Assembly: GCA_028278065.1 (NCBI GenBank)
Contig: JANQFA010000263.1
Coordinates: 1-38,094, forward strand
Reading direction: 5' to 3'
From: Myxococcota bacterium
GTDB taxonomy: Bacteria > Myxococcota_A > UBA9160 > JAFDET01
Length of the DNA: 38,094 bases
Below the pieces are notes generated by a model. It saw only the letters and a program-made list of their open reading frames with translations, had not been told where the DNA came from and searched no databases. A program made the position numbers and the translations under genes. Positions 32,023 to 38,094 of the stretch are shown here, in pieces. How positions within the stretch are numbered: position 1 is the stretch's first letter; each line of letters begins with the position of its first letter.

Positions 32023-34631
32023 GGGGTCTGCTCCTCGACGACCACCCTGGACTCGAGCTTGAAGGCGTCGCGCAGGATGCGCGCCACGTCCTGGGCACCG
32101 TTCAGCGTCTCGAACGGGCCCACGTGGATCTCGAGCAGCACCACGCCCGCCTCCTGGCGCGAGAGCAGGCGACCTTCGTAGCCTGCGTCCAGGAGCTCCG
32201 TCAGCTTCTCGGCTGCCTCCACGTCGTTCCCGAAGCCGCCGGCCAGCACCGAGTAGCGCGGGCCCGTCTCGAGCGCGCGCTCCTCCGCCTCGCGCTCGGC
32301 GTCCTCGCGGGCCAGGCCTTCCTCGATCTCCTTCATGCGCTCCAGCGGGTAGCGCTCGCGGAGCTCGCCGATCTTGTCTCGGGCCGGGTTGCGCTTGCCG
32401 CTCTTCTCGATCGGGATCCCGAACTCGTCGACGAACTCCTCGTCGTCGAGCGACTGCCGGTACTCCGTCTTGCGCGGATCGCCCAGGGCGCCGCGCGAGC
32501 GTCGCTCGAACTCCTCGCGCTTGCGGATGGTCTGGTATTCGAGCTCCTCCTGCTGGCGGATGATGTGGGGCGTGATGAAGACCAGCAGGTTCACCTTCTC
32601 GAGCTGCTTCTCGGTGGTCTTGAAGGCCCAGCCGAGGATGGGGATGTCGCCCAGCCAGGGGACCTTGTTGACCGTGTCGCGGTAGGTGTCGCCGAGGAGC
32701 CCGCCGATCACGACCGTCTCGCCGTCGTAGACGACGACGGTGTTCTCGACCTTGCGGTTCGAGAGCGAGACGCCGACCTCCTGGGGGTCGCCGGTCACCG
32801 CCGAGGCCGCCAGGTTGATGTCGGTGATCTCCTGGAAGATCTCCATGCGCAGGCTGTCCCCCTCGGTGATCTGGGGCGTCACGCGCAGGGTCACGCCGAT
32901 GTCGCGGCGCTCGATGTTCTGCGAGGTCGCGAGGCCGGTGTCCTGCCCGGCAGCGGACTGCACCCGGCTGGTCACGATGGGGATGTTGTTGCCGATCTTG
33001 ATCTCGGCCTCCTCGTTGTCCGAGGTGAGGATGTGCGGTGCCGAGAGGATGTTGGTGCCGGCCAGGTTGGCCGAGGCGCGAATCACGCCGGCGATGAAGC
33101 TGCCGTTCAGGTTGCCGTCTTCATCGGCGGTGACGGTGTTGTAGGTGGCGCCGGCGACGAAGCTGTTGGCCGCCGCGGCGGCGATGTCGCCGATGAAGTC
33201 GCCGAGGCTGTCGCCCGTGCCGTTGCCGTTGTCACCGTCACCGTTGTCGCCATCGCCGTCGTCCGGCGGGGTCGGGGCCACGGCAGTGGGCGGCGTGAAG
33301 ATCGAGGGGTTGAGCTTGTTGTCGGTGAGCGAGCCCACCGTGAAGCTGTGGTTGTCGCGGAAGACGCGCACGATTCCGTTGAAGCCGAGCTCCTCGCTGT
33401 TGCCGACCGAGACCTCCATGATGAGCGCCTCCACCAGCACCTGGGCGCGGGCGATGTCGAGCTTCTCGATCACGCCGACGAGGGTCTGGTAGGCCTCCTT
33501 GCTGCCCTGGATGACCAGGCTGTTGGTGGCCACGTCGGCCGTGATCGTGATGCCCTCCGCCAGCTCGGAGACCACCGCGCGCAGGGCCTGGGGCGTCGCG
33601 GCGCCCGCGCGGCCGGGAGGGCCGCCCCCGGCGGGGGCCTGGGGCGCCCCCGAGATCAGGTTGTTGAGCGTCTGGGCGAGCTCCTCGGAGTCGGCGTGCT
33701 TCAGGTAGTAGACCCGGATGCGGCCCTCGCCGGTGACCGGGACGTCCAGGCGCTCCACGAAGGCGCGCACGTCCGCCAGGCGGGTGCGCGAAGCCAGCAC
33801 GATCAGGGAGTTGGTGCGCTCGTCGGTGAGGATGCGCGGCGGGTTGCGCGTGGCCGGATCGCTGGCACCCGCCGCGGCCTGGTTCGCGCGGCGCCGCGCG
33901 CTTCGGGCGCGGGGCGCCGCGGTGGCGCCCGCGCTCGCGACCTGGGCGCCGTAGATCTCGGCCAGCTGCTGCGCCAGCGTGGCGGCGTCGGCGTAGCGCA
34001 CGTGGATCACCGCCAGCTCCTCGCGATAGGTCTCCACGTCGATGGACTGCAGGATCGAGAGGATCCGTCGGATGTTCGAGGCGGAGTCGGTGAGGATGAT
34101 GGTGTTGGTCGGCGCGTACGCGACCATCGACGCGTCCTTGGACACGAGCGGCTTCAAGGTGTTGGTGATGGCCTCGGCGTCGATGTACTGGAGCGGGATG
34201 AGTCGCGTGATGTAGCGGTCCCGAAAGGCAGGGCGGTCCGCGCTCTGGCTGGTCTCGATGCTCGATTCCTTGGCTTCGCGGATCGGGATCACCTTGATGG
34301 CGCCGCCCGGTCCCGCGACCGTGGTGAAGCCCTTGACCTGCAGGACCGACTCGAACACCGCGTAGGCCTGGTCGACGGTGATCCGCGTGGGCGAGACGAT
34401 CGTGACGCGCCCGCGCACGCGGTCGTCGTAGATGAAGTTCTTCCCCGTGAGGCGTGCGATGGTCTCGATCACCGTGGAGAGCTCCACGTCCTGGAAGTCC
34501 AGCTGGACCATGCCTTCGCCGCCCTCGCCGTCGTCCGCCCGACCCGGAGCGGGCAGGACGACGCCCTGGAGCGTCACCAGCGCGGCCAGCAGGACCGCCA
34601 GGAAGCGCGCGCGCCCGGCGCGAGCGAGCAT
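32019..34631 (-). CDS. gspD: Type II secretion secretin GspD with C-terminal SPOR-like domain
   Basis: This 870-residue outer-membrane secretin has a signal peptide at residues 1-32, then N0 (about 41-115), N1 (138-200), N2 (203-295, with an Ala/Arg-rich loop at 233-262), N3 (303-392, with a Gly/Pro/Ala loop) and the secretin barrel (about 395-695, signature VPWLGDIPILGWAFK). An Asp/Gly/Asn-rich insert (456-474) lies inside the barrel region. After an acidic helical linker (700-788), residues 791-865 (RYSVLAGGFGNDVEAAEKLTELL...LLEIHVGPFETLNGAQDVARIL) match a SPOR peptidoglycan-binding domain. SPOR at the end of GspD, in place of the usual S-domain, is not standard. It lies 3 bases after the gspC stop. 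Confidence 0.95.
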   Translation of the reverse strand: MLARAGRARFLAVLLAALVTLQGVVLPAPGRADDGEGGEGMVQLDFQDVELSTVIETIARLTGKNFIYDDRVRGRVTIVSPTRITVDQAYAVFESVLQVKGFTTVAGPGGAIKVIPIREAKESSIETSQSADRPAFRDRYITRLIPLQYIDAEAITNTLKPLVSKDASMVAYAPTNTIILTDSASNIRRILSILQSIDVETYREELAVIHVRYADAATLAQQLAEIYGAQVASAGATAAPRARSARRRANQAAAGASDPATRNPPRILTDERTNSLIVLASRTRLADVRAFVERLDVPVTGEGRIRVYYLKHADSEELAQTLNNLISGAPQAPAGGGPPGRAGAATPQALRAVVSELAEGITITADVATNSLVIQGSKEAYQTLVGVIEKLDIARAQVLVEALIMEVSVGNSEELGFNGIVRVFRDNHSFTVGSLTDNKLNPSIFTPPTAVAPTPPDDGDGDNGDGDNGNGTGDSLGDFIGDIAAAAANSFVAGATYNTVTADEDGNLNGSFIAGVIRASANLAGTNILSAPHILTSDNEEAEIKIGNNIPIVTSRVQSAAGQDTGLATSQNIERRDIGVTLRVTPQITEGDSLRMEIFQEITDINLAASAVTGDPQEVGVSLSNRKVENTVVVYDGETVVIGGLLGDTYRDTVNKVPWLGDIPILGWAFKTTEKQLEKVNLLVFITPHIIRQQEELEYQTIRKREEFERRSRGALGDPRKTEYRQSLDDEEFVDEFGIPIEKSGKRNPARDKIGELRERYPLERMKEIEEGLAREDAEREAEERALETGPRYSVLAGGFGNDVEAAEKLTELLDAGYEGRLLSRQEAGVVLLEIHVGPFETLNGAQDVARILRDAFKLESRVVVEEQTP

Positions 34632-34634
34632 CGT

Positions 34635-35543
34635 CTACTCCTCCAACTCGTAGGTGAGCTTGCGGGGGGTTCCGTCGGAGCCGGTGACCTGGATCTCGAA
34701 CTGCTCCGCCTGGGTGATCTCGCGCAGGACCTCCGCGCTCCCCTGCGGACTGTCGATCTGGATCCCGTTGAAGTTGGTGATCGTGTCGCCGTCCTGGATC
34801 CCGATGGTCTCGAAGAGGCTGCCCGCCTTCACGTTGTTGAGCTGGATGCCGACCATCTGTCCGTCTTCGTACTTGGGCAGGATGCGCGCCGACGAGAAGA
34901 TCTCGGCCGGGTTGCGCCCGGCCATCTCGACCACGTCGTCGCGCTGGACCTGGAAGCGGTTCTCCGAGAGGCGCCGGACGCGTGAGGCCGCGTCGCGCGC
35001 CGCATTGGCGCGGGCGGGGCGTCGCGGCGGGGTGGCGCGACGCGCCTGGCGGCGCTTGACAGGCGCCGGCGCGGCGTCCTCGTCGAAGGTCAGCTCCTCG
35101 CGTTTGCCGCGGTTGTCGAGGACGATGCGCTTGCGCTCGATGCCCACGACGGTGGCGCGACCGGCGAGCTTGTCGCCGAGCTTCACCACCACCTCGCGAC
35201 GCTGGTCCTGGTCCTCGACGGCGGCCCACGAAATGTCCTCGCGCGTGGAGGCCGCGGTGCCGAGCAGACGCAGGGGCAGCTTGGTCTCCTCCAGCTCTTC
35301 CTCCTGCTGCACCGGAGCGGCGGGGATCAGGGTCGACACGTCGAACGGGTCGTTGTCGAGGATCACCTTGCGGTCTTCCCACGTCCGGGCGACGGGCCCC
35401 GCCGCGGGGGCGGGTGCGATCGAGGGGCTGGCGGACGTCGGCACCAGCATCGCTGCGGCCACCTGGTTCAGGTTCGCGGCGAGCAGCCAGCAGCAGGCCA
35501 CGAACAAGCAGGTATTGGCGCTCCAGATGGCGATCCGGCCCAT
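34635..35543 (-). CDS. gspC: Type II secretion protein GspC with PDZ domain
   Basis: This 302-residue inner-membrane protein links the platform to the secretin. A single N-terminal helix ([25 protein letters not shown]) is followed by a Pro/Ala linker, the homology region that binds secretin N0 (about 60-155, [49 protein letters not shown]), a strongly basic Arg/Pro/Ala linker (about 163-190) and a PDZ domain (about 205-298, [33 protein letters not shown]). It is the first gene of the twelve-gene operon, with a good -10 box about 60 bases upstream. Confidence 0.95.
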   Translation of the reverse strand: MGRIAIWSANTCLFVACCWLLAANLNQVAAAMLVPTSASPSIAPAPAAGPVARTWEDRKVILDNDPFDVSTLIPAAPVQQEEELEETKLPLRLLGTAASTREDISWAAVEDQDQRREVVVKLGDKLAGRATVVGIERKRIVLDNRGKREELTFDEDAAPAPVKRRQARRATPPRRPARANAARDAASRVRRLSENRFQVQRDDVVEMAGRNPAEIFSSARILPKYEDGQMVGIQLNNVKAGSLFETIGIQDGDTITNFNGIQIDSPQGSAEVLREITQAEQFEIQVTGSDGTPRKLTYELEE

Positions 35544-35603
35544 GTTGCGAACGTCTCATCCCGACGCCGGGGGGGCCGGCGGAAAACGGCTCAAAGCCGC
35601 GGA

Positions 35604-35609
35604 ATTATA
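35604..35609 (-). promoter_or_regulatory. Candidate -10 box of the gsp operon
   Basis: On the minus strand this is a perfect TATAAT inside an AT-rich island (AATATAATTCC) in otherwise very GC-rich DNA. It would place the start point about 50-55 bases before the gspC ATG. No good TTGACA-like -35 box is seen at the right spacing, so an activator may be needed. Confidence 0.5.
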
Positions 35610-35634
35610 TTCGTTTCTGCACTCCGCGCTGCCC

Positions 35635-35677
35635 CCGCGCGGAGCTCGCGGCTGCGCCCGTGGGGGCTTGGCCCCAC
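35635..35677. repeat. Two GC-rich inverted repeats between gspC and the next gene
   Basis: CCGCG(N7)CGCGG at 35635-35651 and GTGGGG(N6)CCCCAC at 35660-35677 can each form a hairpin. Neither has a T-run after it on either strand, so these are not intrinsic terminators. The dense palindromic, GC-rich make-up resembles dispersed intergenic repeats of high-GC genomes; one copy cannot prove this. Confidence 0.4.
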
Positions 35678-35759
35678 CGCTTCGGCTACGCTCCTCTGCG
35701 TCCGATGGACACCGCACGAGGCCCGGACGTTCCGAGGCTCGCGGCGCGGAGAGTCGAGC

Positions 35760-36179
35760 GTGGATGTCGAACGGCGACGTCGCCCCTGGGTGTTGATCGG
35801 CCTTCTGGCCCTCGGGCTTGTGGGTTCAGCCGCCGCACTTCTCGTCATTCCGCTGGGCCCGCGCCTCATCGAGATCACGGATCCCGCGCCCGGCCACACC
35901 CGCAGCAACGAGGCGTTCGAGGTCTTCGTGCGCTTCCCGGCTGCGGACCGGGTGCGGCCCGACACGCTGGGCGTCTGGCTCAACGGGGCCGAGGTGACCG
36001 GCTCGTTCAGCGTCGCCGAGAACGGGGCCATCGGAGAGGTGGTGCTCCTCGTCGACGGCGAGAACAGCCTGGAGGCCGCGGTGTTCGGCGCGCCCTGGTG
36101 GGCGCCCGAGCGGCTCGTGGAGCACCGGGTCCAGCTGAGCTTCCGGGTGGTGCGGGCGCTGGATCTGGACCAGGGCTGA
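35760..36179 (+). CDS. Small membrane-anchored protein with Ig-like domain
   Basis: I do not recognise this 139-residue protein. It has a basic N-terminus ([10 protein letters not shown]) and one hydrophobic helix ([22 protein letters not shown]), then about 100 residues of predicted beta structure ([62 protein letters not shown]) that look like a bacterial Ig-like fold. It probably faces the periplasm. The start is GTG. It is divergent from gspC and 167 bases upstream of dnaK on the same strand, so it could share regulation with either, but nothing in the protein ties it to secretion or chaperone function. Confidence 0.7.
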   Translation: MDVERRRRPWVLIGLLALGLVGSAAALLVIPLGPRLIEITDPAPGHTRSNEAFEVFVRFPAADRVRPDTLGVWLNGAEVTGSFSVAENGAIGEVVLLVDGENSLEAAVFGAPWWAPERLVEHRVQLSFRVVRALDLDQG

Positions 36180-36196
36180 CCCCGGCCGGCATCGAT

Positions 36197-36240
36197 CCCC
36201 GCGGGGCCAGCCCGATCTCGTCCGCCCTCCCCCGAGGGGG
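36197..36240. other. GC hairpins in the gap before dnaK
   Basis: The palindrome CCCCGCGGGG (36197-36206) and the stem CCCCC-GA-GGGGG (36229-36240) lie just after the Ig-like gene stop. They could stall or end transcription from that gene, but there is no T-run, so a terminator call is not supported. Confidence 0.35.
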
Positions 36241-36263
36241 CAGCGGTGCCGCGCCCAGACACC

Positions 36264-36296
36264 GGCTGTTTGACACCGGGGACACCGTGCACAGCC
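36264..36296 (+). promoter_or_regulatory. Candidate dnaK promoter/operator region
   Basis: A perfect TTGACA (36270-36275) lies inside an inverted repeat, GGCTGT (36264-36269) and ACAGCC (36291-36296). A direct repeat GACACCG is present at 36272 and 36281. No good -10 box follows at 16-18 bases, and there is no CIRCE element or clear sigma-32 box, so the factor that reads it is not evident. Confidence 0.35.
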
Positions 36297-36346
36297 TTGC
36301 CAGCGTCGCCGGCCGCTGGGGCCGGCACGATCGAGGAGAGGCTCGC

Positions 36347-38094
<1,748 letters not shown>

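Noticed and set aside
32124-34985. 953-residue ORF on the plus strand opposite gspD
   Set aside because: It is a reverse-frame shadow of the secretin gene, with no recognisable motif.
35583-35599. Hairpin CGGCT-TTG-AGCCG followed by TTTT in the gspC leader, looking like a small terminator or attenuator
   Set aside because: The stem is only five pairs and would overlap the start point predicted from the TATAAT box, so it would not be fully transcribed.

Overview
The window is about 38 kb of very GC-rich DNA. It is almost fully coding and looks like an ordinary chromosome of a Gram-negative, high-GC, deltaproteobacterium-like organism (Myxococcota, Desulfobacterota or Binatota type). The taxon is an inference, based on a complete general secretion (type II) operon in the order gspC-D-E-F-G-H-I-J-K-L-M-N with gspN, a PilM-like GspL, an ArsR-methyltransferase fusion, lipoproteins joining sulfatase-like and TPR domains, and many GTG/TTG starts. 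I found no tRNA, rRNA, CRISPR array, transposase or phage gene.

Region 1 (34-7984, minus strand): a five-gene operon read from right to left as tetR, RND membrane fusion protein, RND pump, CaiB/BaiF CoA-transferase, and a Tat-exported PhoD-like phosphatase. The first four genes are joined by 4-base stop/start overlaps. TetR-type inverted repeats lie upstream of tetR. The pump carries an insertion of about 54 residues that looks like two extra membrane helices.

Region 2 (8220-16913): a plus-strand operon of three lipoproteins (two tandem sulfatase-like/TPR proteins and an STN-like/HEAT protein) bracketed by minus-strand genes. On the left are a small SDR gene and one member of a secreted 243-244 residue family. 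On the right are two more members of that family. I do not recognise the family, but the three paralogues are clearly related to each other.

Region 3 (16990-22417, minus): an MBL-fold hydrolase, the PmbA/TldD protease pair, a HAD hydrolase and an ArsR-methyltransferase fusion. They are tightly packed directly downstream of the secretion operon and may be cotranscribed with it.

Region 4 (22365-35543, minus): twelve gsp genes for a type II secretion system. Several parts are unusual. The GspD secretin ends in a SPOR-like domain. GspJ, GspI and GspD carry Asp/Gly-rich low-complexity stretches, and the one in GspJ has a thrombospondin-type-3 calcium-loop pattern followed by a four-cysteine tail. 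GspH has Ala rather than Gly before the prepilin cleavage site.

Region 5 (35544-38094, plus): a short promoter and hairpin region, a small membrane-anchored Ig-like protein, and the first 582 codons of dnaK, cut by the window end.

The strongest candidates for something undescribed are the three-paralogue secreted family around the lipoprotein operon and the SPOR-tailed secretin system. A functional link between them is only a hypothesis based on their closeness. No stretch longer than 300 bases lacks a gene.
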